The notes: generated by a model from the letters alone, not told the origin. Numbered from the stretch's first letter, positions 23,554-32,881 are shown. The stretch is DNA of 52,393 bases from Caballeronia megalochromosomata (GCA_001580565.1 LRBF01000201.1:1-52393), one strand, 5' to 3'. A program made the numbers and translations.

Positions 23554-26208
23554 ATGGCTTGCAACACACTGATAGTGCCGGACGGCCTTGCGGCGCGCAC
23601 GGCCCGTCTTGCGGCAGCACGTGAGCAACGGCACGGCATGCAGGTGATGACGATCGAGCAGGCAGCGGCGCGCCTCGCGGGCGGCTTCGCGCGCCAGATC
23701 GATCTCGCGTCCCTGCGCGGCGCGCTCAAGGCAGCGTTGCCCGTCACCGAAATCGGCGAACTGGAGAGCATCAAGTTGCTGCCCGGCATGATCGACGCCG
23801 CCGCGCAAACCTTGCAGAGAGCCTGGCACGCTGGCATCGATCTGACGGCGCGCGCGCATGTCCATGCGCGCATCGACGCGGTGGCGAAACTCGAATTCGC
23901 CGTGCTCGCGCAGCTCGCGCCTGGCATGATGCGTCCGGCCGATATCATGGCGGCGGCCATGCAGCGCATCGAGCACGCGAGCGCTGTGCTCGGCAACGTG
24001 GAAATTGCCGGACAAACGGATGTGGCGCCCTGCTGGCGCCCACTGCTGCTGGCCATTGCGAAGCATGTGCCGGTCCGATGGTCCGCCGGTCCGCGTGCGA
24101 TGCCAAAGTGGCTCGAGGGCAGCAATATCGCTATCTCGCGTGCGCCGCGCGCGACGCCCGCCGTCACTACTGTGAACGCGGCCACGCCGCTGCACGAAGC
24201 GATCGAAGCGATGCGCTGGGTGCGCGGGCTGCTCGCGTCCGGGCAAGCCATGCCCTCGGAGATCGCAATCGCGAGCACGTCGACGGCGGAGTACGACGAC
24301 TTTTTCCTGAGCTTGAGTGCCGACGCCAATCTCAATCTGCACTTCGTCCACGGCGTGCCAAGCGTTGCGACACGCGACGGGCAGGCGGCCGCGGCATTGG
24401 CTGAGATCGTCGTGCGCGGACTTTCGCAGTCGCGTCTGCGCCGTCTCGCCGTGTTATGCAAGGACGCGGCATTGTTCGATGCGTTGCCGAAAGGCTGGAT
24501 GCGAATCTTGCCGCCTGATGCACCTCTTGCGTCGCTGGACGCGTGGAAGCGTTTGCTCGAGCGTGTGAAGGCCGAGCACTGGCCAGATGGTCAGGATCAC
24601 GGCGCGGCGTTGCTGGCGCTCGTCGAACGGCTCGCCGGCGGCGTCAACGCAGCAGGCGAAATCGGCGAAGCCATGCTCAAGGGGCGCGCGCTCGCGATCT
24701 GGCGTGAAGCGCTGCTCGCCGGGCCCGCCGCGTCGATCGATGTGACGCTGGAAGGCGCGAGGTGCAGCGACGAGCGGGAGGCGTCCGTCAGCGTCGCGTG
24801 GATGCCGGCCAGCGCGCTCGCGAGTTCGCCCCGCCGCTATGTGCGGCTGCTTGGCCTCAACGCCTCGCAATGGCCGCGCGCCAATGCCGAAGACCCGTTG
24901 ATTCCGGAACACATCATCCCGTCCGCCGAGTTCAGTCCGCTTCCCGTAAGCGCTGCGGATCGCCTGGACTTCGAAACCATTCTGTCAACCACAGCCGAAC
25001 AGGTTGTACTGTCGCGCGGGCGTCGCAATGGCGAGGGGCGCCAGTTGGGACGCAGCCCGCTGCTGAACGGGTTTGACACTGAGACGCTCCTCGCTCGCTA
25101 TAGCCCGCCGGTCCACGCATTCAGCGAAACCGACCGGCTCATGGGCAGGCCGGTCGAATTCCGAGAATCGCTGCAGGCGACTAGCGCGCGCGTGTGTTGG
25201 ACCGATTGGCACCGCGCCGACATCACCGCCCACGACGGTCTCGTTCGCGCCGATCATCCGCTTCTGGCCGACGTCCTCGGGCGCACTCAGTCGGCCAGTT
25301 CGCTGCGGCACCTTCTGCGCAATCCGCTCGGTTATCTGTGGATTTATGCACTCGGCTGGCGCGAGCAGAAGAACGGCGCTGAACCACTGATACTCGACGC
25401 ACTCGACACAGGGAATCTCGTCCACGACGTGCTCGATGTCGCGTTACGCGATCTCGAGAGCAAAAATGGCGTGACGCATTCGGACGACGTTGCCGTCGCG
25501 GCAGCCGTGGAGCGCGCGGCACTGGCCGTTGCGAAGGAATGGGAAAACGAGCGGGCCCTGCCGCCGGCCGTCATCTGGCGTCGAGCGCTCCACCAGGCGC
25601 GTGAGCTGGCTTGCGTCGCGCTGAACTGGCGCGACGACCTGCTTCCGGGCGCCAGCGCCTATGGAGAAGTGCCCTTCGGGGGCGCTGCGCCGAAATCCGA
25701 CGCCGGTCTTCCACTTGGCTGGAACGCGCAAGCACCCGTAGCGATTCCCGGCACGGGATTCAGCGTCAAGGGTTACATCGATCGGCTTGACATTGCGATT
25801 GGTTCCAGCCGCGCATCGGTTCGCGACTATAAGACCGGACGAACGCCCAAGGAAGGCATCAGATTCAACGGAGGCAGCGAACTGCAGCGCTGTCTTTACG
25901 CCTTCGCCGTGAAAGTGCTCCTGGGGGGGAATTTGTCGGTCAGCGCGTCGCTGTTCTATCCGCGCGACGCCAGCAATCTTGTTCTTGACGACGTTAACAC
26001 CGCGCTCGGCGAGCTCGCCAGCTGGCTGAAGGCTGCACGAGCGAGCTTCGCTGCCGGTGCGGCTCTGCCCGGCCCCGATGCCGGCTCGAAAAACGACGAC
26101 CTCGCGCTCGCTCTTCCCGCGAACGCCAGTGCGACCTATTGCAAACGCAAGGCGCAAGCCGCCGCCATCCGGCTCGCCAACTTCTCCGCCGTCTGGGAGG
26201 CACAATGA
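23554..26208 (+). CDS. AddB/RecB-family PD-(D/E)XK nuclease subunit
   Basis: 884 aa. ATG 23554 has GAGAGGAG 6 nt upstream. The first ~570 residues follow the inactive-helicase plan of AddB-type subunits without a Walker A motif (RYVRLLGLNASQWPRANAEDPLIPEHI is recognisable). The C-terminal part holds the nuclease: SSLRHLLRNPLGYLW entry helix, GYIDRLDIA and VRDYKTGRTPKEG near residues 740-770 (Asp, Asp-x-Lys), then ELQRCLYAFAV. The four-cysteine iron-sulfur cluster of classical AddB is absent. The partner is the downstream helicase, whose ATG overlaps this stop. Together they should bind and degrade DNA ends. Confidence 0.82.
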   Translation: MACNTLIVPDGLAARTARLAAAREQRHGMQVMTIEQAAARLAGGFARQIDLASLRGALKAALPVTEIGELESIKLLPGMIDAAAQTLQRAWHAGIDLTARAHVHARIDAVAKLEFAVLAQLAPGMMRPADIMAAAMQRIEHASAVLGNVEIAGQTDVAPCWRPLLLAIAKHVPVRWSAGPRAMPKWLEGSNIAISRAPRATPAVTTVNAATPLHEAIEAMRWVRGLLASGQAMPSEIAIASTSTAEYDDFFLSLSADANLNLHFVHGVPSVATRDGQAAAALAEIVVRGLSQSRLRRLAVLCKDAALFDALPKGWMRILPPDAPLASLDAWKRLLERVKAEHWPDGQDHGAALLALVERLAGGVNAAGEIGEAMLKGRALAIWREALLAGPAASIDVTLEGARCSDEREASVSVAWMPASALASSPRRYVRLLGLNASQWPRANAEDPLIPEHIIPSAEFSPLPVSAADRLDFETILSTTAEQVVLSRGRRNGEGRQLGRSPLLNGFDTETLLARYSPPVHAFSETDRLMGRPVEFRESLQATSARVCWTDWHRADITAHDGLVRADHPLLADVLGRTQSASSLRHLLRNPLGYLWIYALGWREQKNGAEPLILDALDTGNLVHDVLDVALRDLESKNGVTHSDDVAVAAAVERAALAVAKEWENERALPPAVIWRRALHQARELACVALNWRDDLLPGASAYGEVPFGGAAPKSDAGLPLGWNAQAPVAIPGTGFSVKGYIDRLDIAIGSSRASVRDYKTGRTPKEGIRFNGGSELQRCLYAFAVKVLLGGNLSVSASLFYPRDASNLVLDDVNTALGELASWLKAARASFAAGAALPGPDAGSKNDDLALALPANASATYCKRKAQAAAIRLANFSAVWEAQ

Positions 26209-29200
26209 CACACGGCAAGACCCAATCGCTCCGCGACGATCATGCCCGCCGCATCGCGATGTGCGTTCACGATTTGTCGCTCCTCGTCGAAGCAGGTGCG
26301 GGTTCGGGCAAAACGGCTGTGATGGCGGGGCGCATCGCGCTCATGCTCGCCAACGGCGCCGCGCCGGGCACCATTGCCGCGGTCACGTTCACCGAGCTTG
26401 CCGCCAGCGAGCTGCTCTCGCGCGTACGCGAGTTCGTCACTGAACTGTCGGCAGGGCGGATCGGGCCCGAACTGCGGATCGCGCTGCCTGACGGCTTGTC
26501 GTCAGTGCAACTCGCCCATCTCGCCGCGTCGTCCGCAGCCATCGACGAAATCACGTGCTCGACCATCCACGGCTTCTGCCAACGCCTCATCAAGCCGTAT
26601 CCGGTCGAAGCGGATCTCGATCCCGGCGCGAGCGTCATGGTGCGCAACGAGGGCGATCTGGTTTTTGGCGAAATCGTCGACGGCTGGCTGCGCGAACGCC
26701 TCGTCGGCGCGCAGACGAGTGTGCTCGCCGAAATGGTGATGGAGAAGCCCGCCGAGACAGTGACGCTCGTGAAGAAGATCGCCGAGAACCTGCGACGGCG
26801 GCGCACGCTGCGCGCGAGCGCGGCTCCAGCGCTCCAGGCTCTCCTGCAAGTGTTCCTGCGGGAAGCCACGGACTTCGCCGATTTCGCGCGCCGAGCGCCG
26901 GCGTCGGAACCCGATTCGGCACGGATCGCGGGCGCTCTGGAGAAATTGGCCGCGAGCGTGGCGGCGAACGTGAATCCCATGGCGCCTGCGGCTCTTGTGC
27001 GCATTCTCGTCAGTCGCCCCGACGAGAGCGTCTGCACGAAGCAAGGTACGTTTCGTAACTACAGCAAGAAAGGCAAATGGAACGAGGCGGCAAAAGCGCA
27101 AGGCTTGAGCCGGGCGGAGGGCGACCGCCTGAACGAGGAGGCCACCGATCGCTACAACGCATGCCGCGATGCCTGGACCGCCCTCGGCGAGGCGGCTGCG
27201 AGCTGTGCGCTGGCCGCACTCATCGACGAGGCGAAGCAGATCCTCGCCCGCTATCGCGAATACAAGCGCACCACGGCGCTGCTCGACTTCGACGATCTGA
27301 TATTCGCCGCGCGCGACCTGCTTCGCGATCACGACGCCGTGCGCCGCGCGCTCGGCGAGCGCTACCGCCATGTGCTGGTCGACGAATTCCAGGACACCGA
27401 TCCGCTTCAGACGGAGATTTTCTGGCGTCTGTGCGGCGATCCGGCGGTCGGCACGGATAGTAAGGACTGGACGCAGTTCCGCATCCGGCCTGGCGCGCTC
27501 TTTCTGGTCGGCGACCCGAAGCAGGCGATCTATCGCTTTCGCGGCGCCGATGTCGGCGCGTACTTGCAGGCGCGCGACGCATTTCGCGCGCAGAACCCGC
27601 AGAGCGTGCTGTCGATTTCTACCAACTTCCGCTCCTGTTCGCCCATTCTCGACTACGTGAACGCGCGCTTTCAGGCTGCGCTTTCCGGCATTGGGCAGCC
27701 TGGGTTCATTGCGCTTGATCCTTTTCATGGCGATCGCGGCGAACAGCCATGCGTCGCGGCGATCGATATCGCCGTGCCGGATGCGGACGGTGAGGCCGAT
27801 ACGACGCGGCAACGCGACGCAGAAGCGGAAGCCGTCGGCGATTTATGCGCGCGGCTCGTGAGCAGCGGGACCGTTCTCGACCGTCGCACAGGTGAGACGC
27901 GCGCGTGCCGGCCCGGCGACATCGCCTTGCTCGCGCCGACGGGCAGCGACCTATGGCGCTACGAGGAGGCGCTGGAGCGCCGTGGCATTCCGGTGGCGAC
28001 GCAAGCCGGCAAAGGCTTCTTTCGCCGTCAGGAGATTCAGGACCTGATCGCGATTACGCGCGTCCTCGCTGAACGCAAGGACGCGCTGGCGCTTGGCGCG
28101 CTGTTGCGCGGACCTCTCGTCGGTCTCACGGACGAGGAACTGCTCGATATTGTATGGGCGCTGCCGCGCACCGGCGACGGGGAGCGGGTCGCGCGTCTGG
28201 ATCTTACCGTGGACCGGGAAGCCATCGCGCATCCGCTCGCACGGGATGTCATCGGCAAATTGCAAGCGCTCACGAGACACAGCCACGCCACCACGCCGCA
28301 CCATCTGCTTTCCCAGGCGATCGATGTAATGCGGGTGCGCCACATCCTGCGCGAACGTCATGGACGCGAAGCCGAGCGCGATCTTGCCAACGTGGATCTC
28401 TACCTCGGTCTGTCGGCCGCCTACGCGGTCCGTGGCCTTGGCGCATTTGCCGAAGCGATGGCTGTTGCGTGGTCGGACGAGGAAAAGGCGGTCGAAGGAC
28501 AGGCGGACGCGCAGGAAGAGGCCGTCGCGCTCCTCACCATACACGCGTCAAAGGGTCTCGAATGGCCCGTCGTCATTCCAGTCAACACGATGACGGGCGT
28601 GAAAGCCGCTGATGGTGCCGTGGCGCAGCGCGCGACCGACACGTTCCTGTGCCCGATTCTGGGCATCGCTCCCTCCGGCTATGCGCAGGTGCGGGAAGAT
28701 GAGAAGGCGGAACTCGCCCGCGAGCGCATTCGTCTCTGGTATGTCGCCGCGACGCGTGCGCGCGAGTTGCTCGTACTGCCGCGGCTCAATGTAAAAGCGC
28801 CCGAAAATGCGTGGATCGGACTGCTCGATCTCGCCATCGACGCGCTGCCCGCGCTCGACGTCGGGGGATTGGCGTCAGCCGTGCGGACGGCACCGACCGT
28901 TCGGGAAAGCGCCCAAACGCGCACCACATTTGCGGCTGAAGCGCAGGCGATCGCCGAAAGGGAGCGCAAGCTCCTGTGGCTTGCACCGAGCCGCGAAGAG
29001 AGCACGTCCGGGCCGGTGCTGCAGAGGACGGAGCCGGACGCATCTCAGTCTATCGTTACGATGCTCGATGCAGGCCCGGGCGCCGCGATCCAAGGCAGCC
29101 GCGAGCGAGGGCTCATCCTGCACAAGCTTTTCGAGGAAGTGCTGACCGGCGAAACGGCCGACGACCCGACGGCGCTCGCCGCTCGCGCGACTGAATTGAT

Positions 29201-29603
29201 TGCCATGTTCCCGCGGCTATCGACGGCTGACGCGGCACGCCGAATTTCCGCCCAGGAACTTGCCGACTGCGTCGCCCGCACGTTGCAGTTGCCCGAGATC
29301 GCGCCGTTACGGGCGACGCTCGTCCCGGAGTATCCGGTCTACCGCGCAATCGAGGAAGGTAACTGTGAGACCGCTACGGCGGGTGTCGCCGATGCCCTGA
29401 CGCTCGGAGCCGACGGGCGCCCGGTGGTCGTCATCGACTGGAAGAGCGACGTCCGGCCCGACGCAGGGACCGTAGACCACTATTGTGCTCAGGTGCGCGC
29501 GTACTTGGACATTACGGGCGCGCAACGCGGACTGATCGTGTTCGTGACGACAGGCGCTATCGTCGCCGTCGAGCCGACGATGGCCACCGACGCAATTATA
29601 TAG
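26205..29603 (+). CDS. AddA/RecB-like UvrD-family helicase-nuclease
   Basis: 1132 aa. Superfamily 1A helicase motifs in order: EAGAGSGKTAVMAGR (Walker A, ~29-43), VTFTELAASEL (Ia), DFDDLIF, VLVDEFQDTDPLQ (II, ~390), GDPKQAIYRFRGAD (III, ~435), TNFRS (IV), LLTIHASKGLEWPVV (V) and RIRLWYVAATRARELL (VI). The C-terminal nuclease has AGVADALTLG, VVVIDWKSDV (~1075) and CAQVRAYL, the D-DxK-Q pattern of RecB nucleases, so both activities appear intact. ATG 26205 overlaps the AddB-like stop (ATGA), giving coupled translation and a heterodimer. It is a two-nuclease, one-motor machine like AddAB, but paired here with a PDDEXK_4 protein. Confidence 0.88.
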   Translation: MTHGKTQSLRDDHARRIAMCVHDLSLLVEAGAGSGKTAVMAGRIALMLANGAAPGTIAAVTFTELAASELLSRVREFVTELSAGRIGPELRIALPDGLSSVQLAHLAASSAAIDEITCSTIHGFCQRLIKPYPVEADLDPGASVMVRNEGDLVFGEIVDGWLRERLVGAQTSVLAEMVMEKPAETVTLVKKIAENLRRRRTLRASAAPALQALLQVFLREATDFADFARRAPASEPDSARIAGALEKLAASVAANVNPMAPAALVRILVSRPDESVCTKQGTFRNYSKKGKWNEAAKAQGLSRAEGDRLNEEATDRYNACRDAWTALGEAAASCALAALIDEAKQILARYREYKRTTALLDFDDLIFAARDLLRDHDAVRRALGERYRHVLVDEFQDTDPLQTEIFWRLCGDPAVGTDSKDWTQFRIRPGALFLVGDPKQAIYRFRGADVGAYLQARDAFRAQNPQSVLSISTNFRSCSPILDYVNARFQAALSGIGQPGFIALDPFHGDRGEQPCVAAIDIAVPDADGEADTTRQRDAEAEAVGDLCARLVSSGTVLDRRTGETRACRPGDIALLAPTGSDLWRYEEALERRGIPVATQAGKGFFRRQEIQDLIAITRVLAERKDALALGALLRGPLVGLTDEELLDIVWALPRTGDGERVARLDLTVDREAIAHPLARDVIGKLQALTRHSHATTPHHLLSQAIDVMRVRHILRERHGREAERDLANVDLYLGLSAAYAVRGLGAFAEAMAVAWSDEEKAVEGQADAQEEAVALLTIHASKGLEWPVVIPVNTMTGVKAADGAVAQRATDTFLCPILGIAPSGYAQVREDEKAELARERIRLWYVAATRARELLVLPRLNVKAPENAWIGLLDLAIDALPALDVGGLASAVRTAPTVRESAQTRTTFAAEAQAIAERERKLLWLAPSREESTSGPVLQRTEPDASQSIVTMLDAGPGAAIQGSRERGLILHKLFEEVLTGETADDPTALAARATELIAMFPRLSTADAARRISAQELADCVARTLQLPEIAPLRATLVPEYPVYRAIEEGNCETATAGVADALTLGADGRPVVVIDWKSDVRPDAGTVDHYCAQVRAYLDITGAQRGLIVFVTTGAIVAVEPTMATDAII

Positions 29604-29609
29604 TCCACA

Positions 29610-29629
29610 GCGGCGGCTCATGTCGCCGC
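29610..29629 (+). other. Short GC hairpin after the helicase gene
   Basis: GCGGCG (29610-29615) can pair with CGCCGC (29624-29629). There is no T-run, so it is at best a weak transcription-slowing or mRNA-stabilising stem. Confidence 0.3.
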
Positions 29630-29695
29630 GTACGCCACGGCTTTCGCTGACGTGGCGAACATAGGGGACGCCGTCTGTCCGCTAGGTCTGAGAGA

Positions 29696-29728
29696 CTTCG
29701 TCCAGTTCGACTTTCGAATTGGACGAAG
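29696..29728 (+). repeat. 15-bp stem hairpin upstream of TTG 29732
   Basis: CTTCGTCCAGTTCGA (29696-29710) and TCGAATTGGACGAAG (29714-29728) pair over 15 bp with a single G-T wobble and a 3-nt loop. It ends 3 nt before the start codon of the next gene and has no T-run. It could control that gene's translation, or be a protein-binding dyad. Confidence 0.75.
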
Positions 29729-29731
29729 CAC

Positions 29732-30490
29732 TTGAGGATCCGCAGTCCGTTTAACGACTATTACGACACGGCGATGGCGCATGGCAGCGACCCGTCGCGC
29801 GTGTTCGTGCGTAATCCAGAGACAAGCGAAGTGAAGCTCGATCGTGACGGTGCCGGCGTGTGGGACCGGTATGGTCAACTCGGCGGTATCGCTGACGCTT
29901 TCGAACTAAGGAGCGAAAGAGTCTATCTGAGTGCGTGCCTTGTCGTCTTCTGCGGACGCGTCTATAAGGCGCTGCGTGTTCACCGATTGCATGGCGACGC
30001 GGCGAGGGCCGTAGCTGATGTGAAACCGAATGAAATCGAACAGCGGGTCTTCTATGACGGAGCTGAAGCGTGCCAGTATCTCGAAGCTCTGCTAGGACGA
30101 GAACGGCTGAGGAAGAAGCGCGAGTCGCTTTTCGAGTATGACAATCCGCTGGCCAACGGAACGCTGACCGATCGGCTGGAGCGCTATTTCAGTCAACAGG
30201 GAAGTGCGGAGCTCATGCAGTGGAGCATCGAGAACAGGATTGCCATCGTCGTCCTGCGTATCGGGGGCCGCTTCGAAAAGTCCATCTTGCAGGTCAATCC
30301 GCCGTTGAAGGATATCCAGTTCTATCGGCTTTTTGGTGCGGCCGAGGCTTTTCAGGAACTCGACATGTTTTGGGGCGGCGTGCTTGCTCCGGAGTCGAAC
30401 CCGACTATCGGCATCAGCGAAAAGGACCGAATCGCACAGCATGGATTCGATGCCCGGAGTTTTAGGAAGGGTCCTTCCAGGAAGCGCTGA
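29732..30490 (+). CDS. Conserved phage/bacterial protein of the ISPFxDYYD type, unknown function
   Basis: 252 aa. Opens MRIRSPFNDYYDTAMAHGSD and ends with the diagnostic blocks LQVNPPLKDIQFYRLF, AFQELDMFWGGVL, EKDRIAQHGFDARSFRKGP. I recognise this as a widespread family in bacteria and large phages with no assigned activity. The only start near the conserved N-terminus is TTG 29732; a 15-bp hairpin sits directly before it, so no normal ribosome-binding site is available. A CxxxCLVVFCG cysteine pair near residue 70 may bind metal. It follows the helicase gene by 128 bp on the same strand. Confidence 0.75.
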   Translation: MRIRSPFNDYYDTAMAHGSDPSRVFVRNPETSEVKLDRDGAGVWDRYGQLGGIADAFELRSERVYLSACLVVFCGRVYKALRVHRLHGDAARAVADVKPNEIEQRVFYDGAEACQYLEALLGRERLRKKRESLFEYDNPLANGTLTDRLERYFSQQGSAELMQWSIENRIAIVVLRIGGRFEKSILQVNPPLKDIQFYRLFGAAEAFQELDMFWGGVLAPESNPTIGISEKDRIAQHGFDARSFRKGPSRKR

Positions 30491-30560
30491 AACCTGAGGA
30501 GGCAAGACGTCCCGACCACGGCCCACACTGCTATTCGTTCATTTCCGGAGACCCACCCGC

Positions 30561-31136
30561 TTGTACGATCGTTACCGCATCCTCGCCACTGCCATGCATC
30601 TTCCGTCCTTGGAAGAAGCGTCCATCCGGCAATTCCTCGATCACATGAAAAGCCGTATGGAAACCAAGGCAGTTCGCCTGCACGCGCTTTTGCCTGGAAT
30701 CAGCATCGAAAGCAGCCGCGATGCGATTGCCCGTGCGAGCGTGATGCTCGACTGGAAACGTCTCGAAGAACAGTTCGAGCTCGTGGAGACGCCAGAAGAC
30801 TTCAAGGAACAGACGTGGCAGTTCATCGACACTGCTGCCGCATGCTTTCAGCCAGCCGCCGACGAAATGCCGCTCGCGGTGCTGCCGCGCGTCGTCGTGC
30901 GAACGTTTGCCGACCGACTCGCCAGCGCGCTGGCCATCGATGCGCCTCATGCATATCAATTGACGGCCGAATTGATGGGTGCGAGCAACTGGCTCGAATT
31001 GGCCGGGCTCAAGCCATTCGTACCGATTGCAGAGCACCTGTACTCGTATAGCGTCAAGGTCATAGAAGGTGAAGAGTATGCGCACCTCGAACCGTGTCTT
31101 GCCGCGCAGTGCCAGGATGAAGAGTTCGAAGCGTAG
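30561..31136 (+). CDS. Hypothetical protein, 191 aa
   Basis: TTG 30561 follows GGAG by about 9 nt. Soluble, acidic, helical: EASIRQFLDHMKSRMETKAV at the start, SSRDAIARASVMLDWKRLEEQFEL in the middle, then VVVRTFADRLASALAI and AHLEPCLAAQ. I do not recognise the family. The next gene begins 4 bp after its stop, so both probably belong to one message together with the genes upstream. Confidence 0.55.
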   Translation: MYDRYRILATAMHLPSLEEASIRQFLDHMKSRMETKAVRLHALLPGISIESSRDAIARASVMLDWKRLEEQFELVETPEDFKEQTWQFIDTAAACFQPAADEMPLAVLPRVVVRTFADRLASALAIDAPHAYQLTAELMGASNWLELAGLKPFVPIAEHLYSYSVKVIEGEEYAHLEPCLAAQCQDEEFEA

Positions 31137-31139
31137 ACC

Positions 31140-31550
31140 GTGTCGCGCCAGTTGGTGTTCCAGGGCGACGCGGCGCAGAACGAAAGCGTCGACCGGCCTT
31201 CTCTTCTTTCCGCAGCAGCTACGGTCGTCAAATGCCGCCTGCTCGATGAACAGCACGAACTCGTCGACTGGAAGGGGCGGGCGGCAATCGCTGAACTCGA
31301 CAAGATCTATCCGGTCGACTGCCGCCGTCCGCTCGCGCCTGGAAGCAAGACGCATTTGTTCTACACTCAATTGCGCACGGCGCTTTATGCGGCGTACCTG
31401 CATACCGGCAACCTCGATCTCGCCTATGCGGAGCGCGAGATCCTCGTTGCTCGCGGGCGCTATTTCCGCGCCGACTATGAGCGCCTGCTCAAGGAGTGGG
31501 CGCCCCGCGGTTCGAAGGCTCACGAACGTACTGCGCTGCGCATCGTGTGA
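31140..31550 (+). CDS. Hypothetical protein, 136 aa
   Basis: GTG 31140 lies 4 bp after the previous stop with no strong ribosome-binding site, suggesting coupled translation. The middle reads CRLLDEQHELVDWKGRAAIAELDKI, the end LRTALYAAYLHTGNLDLAYAEREILVARGRYFRADYERLLKEW, a two-helix TPR-like shape. The family is not recognised. It is the last plus-strand gene of the 22-31.5 kb run, before a convergent block. Confidence 0.55.
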   Translation: MSRQLVFQGDAAQNESVDRPSLLSAAATVVKCRLLDEQHELVDWKGRAAIAELDKIYPVDCRRPLAPGSKTHLFYTQLRTALYAAYLHTGNLDLAYAEREILVARGRYFRADYERLLKEWAPRGSKAHERTALRIV

Positions 31551-31611
31551 AGCGGGGCGCTCATCGAGGCGGCCAGGCCAAACGGTGGCTCTTGCCCGCG
31601 TCAAGGCCAAG

Positions 31612-31932
31612 TCAGTCCGAAACGTCCCACGTTCTGCCAGTTTTTTCGAAGAGACGCTGCACCGAGAGGTTCGTCCAGTTGATGAGGCTCGCGCCGTCGT
31701 CTGACAGCCACGCTTCATTCTCGTCACCGGGTTGGCTGCCGCGCAGCTCCGCGATGAGGTAACGCGCAAACGGTGCAATCGCCACGATCGCGCGCTCCGG
31801 CCGATTGTCGAGCCGGTATCGCACGAGATAGCGCGGCGCACGCTGGCTGGACGTCTGCCGCCGCTGCGCGTAGCGCCGCTCCCGTGCGTATGTGATTTCG
31901 ATGGATTGCAGGACGCCGCGCTCAATCAACAC
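31612..31932 (-). CDS. Hypothetical protein, 106 aa
   Basis: GTG 31932 follows CGGAGCACC, a good ribosome-binding site; an upstream TTG (31977) is in frame but less likely. The protein is basic near the start (YARERRYAQRRQ) and then has VRYRLDNRPERAIVAIAPFARYLIAELRG and a Trp-rich end (AWLSDDGASLINWTNL). It is not recognised. It lies 47 bp downstream of the next minus-strand gene, probably the same transcript, and is convergent with the nuclease operon. Confidence 0.5.
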   Translation of the reverse strand: MLIERGVLQSIEITYARERRYAQRRQTSSQRAPRYLVRYRLDNRPERAIVAIAPFARYLIAELRGSQPGDENEAWLSDDGASLINWTNLSVQRLFEKTGRTWDVSD

Positions 31933-31979
31933 GGTGCTCCGACATGACTTTGATTTCGAAGAGCATGTTTGCGCCAAGG

Positions 31980-32393
31980 TCAGAAATTGTCGGCCCAGCG
32001 CTCCCAGAAGCCAGGCTCGTCGTGATGTGCGTTTTTCATCGCCTGTTCGAGCGAGACGATCCAGAACCTGACGTCTTCGAAGCGCATCGAGCCATCCGCG
32101 AATTCGAGAAACGCCTGAACGCGCTGATAGGTCGGGTTCTCGGAGTCGTAGGGCACGTCAATGTAGATCTGGCCCGCGTAAGAACGCATCGTGTTCTCGC
32201 TGGCGATGTGACCACACTCCTTCCAGCCGACCGCGTTCGCGTCGAGCCACGCGATGATCTGCTTGCGGCTATCCAGACTCTCGTATGACCTGCGAGGCTC
32301 CGCTAGCGGCTCTGCGGGCGGAAACGTTAGATAGAGCACGTCACGTTGTTTGGCGCGAGCGATGGCATCGATGTGTTGCATAAGCATCGGCAT
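31980..32393 (-). CDS. Hypothetical protein, 137 aa
   Basis: ATG 32393 follows AAGGAAACCCC. The product is soluble and aromatic-rich: DVLYLTFPPAEPLAEPRRSYESLDSRKQIIAWLDANAVGWKECG, GQIYIDVPYDSENPTYQRVQAFLEF and a C-terminal AHHDEPGFWERWADNF. Composition and ribosome-binding site support a real gene; I do not know the family. Confidence 0.55.
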   Translation of the reverse strand: MPMLMQHIDAIARAKQRDVLYLTFPPAEPLAEPRRSYESLDSRKQIIAWLDANAVGWKECGHIASENTMRSYAGQIYIDVPYDSENPTYQRVQAFLEFADGSMRFEDVRFWIVSLEQAMKNAHHDEPGFWERWADNF

Positions 32394-32630
32394 GGGGTTT
32401 CCTTGTTCTCAGAGAACTCATTTTGCTCATGCAAGGGACATGGGCCGTCCTCGCGGGGCTTGTTCAGGCGGGGACGGACATTGTCCCTATCGGCGGGTTC
32501 AATGGCGGAATGGCAAGGGAGACCACTCATGAAAACCTTCGTCATGCACGTCGTTCTCGCGCTTGCGGTCATCCATCCGGGCGCGGAGGCGGCATGCGTT
32601 CAGAACAAGAATCCTTCTCGGAGCACTCAG

Positions 32631-32840
32631 ATGAGCAAGCAATACATACGCGACAACAACTTCCGCGTCATCGGCAGCATCGATACCCTTTCCGATGGCA
32701 GGCAACGCGCCTACGACGCCAACTTTCGCGGCACCGGTACTTACGATTGCCGCGCCGATCGTACCTACGACGCGAACTTCCGCGTGGTCGGAAACGGGAA
32801 CCAACTTGTCGGTCTCATCTGGGAGGCTGCCGGAAAGTAA
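32631..32840 (+). CDS. Small repeat protein, 69 aa (paralogue of 10060-10263)
   Basis: Repeat units of the type N-F-R-x-x-G-x-(I/Y) match the protein at 10060 position by position: NNFRVIGSIDTLSDGRQRA, ANFRGTGTYD, ANFRVVGNGNQLVGLI. ATG 32631 has CGGAG 8 nt upstream and starts at the same point as its paralogue. An in-frame ATG at 32529, with GGGAG 7-8 nt upstream, would add a signal-peptide-like MKTFVMHVVLALAVIHPGAEA, so an exported form is possible. It faces the WYL gene convergently. The function is unknown. Confidence 0.65.
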   Translation: MSKQYIRDNNFRVIGSIDTLSDGRQRAYDANFRGTGTYDCRADRTYDANFRVVGNGNQLVGLIWEAAGK

Positions 32841-32881
32841 CGCATCGCAAATCGCGAGCGCGCCGGCCATCTCGCGCGAGA

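Noticed and set aside
23412..24461. Long minus-strand frame (349 codons) over the AddB-like gene
   Set aside because: It is antisense to a well-supported nuclease gene; Ala/Arg/Ser-rich and without motifs.
26502..27812. 436-codon minus-strand frame over the helicase gene
   Set aside because: Shadow of the helicase reading frame, caused by high third-position GC.
22068..29603. Ordinary housekeeping RecBCD
   Set aside because: No RecC or RecD gene; the helicase pairs with an AddB-like nuclease and an additional PDDEXK_4 protein, so it is not the standard RecBCD operon.
32529..32630. Signal-peptide extension of the 69-aa repeat protein taken as the main start
   Set aside because: The paralogue at 10060 starts at the same internal Met and has no signal peptide; kept as an alternative only.
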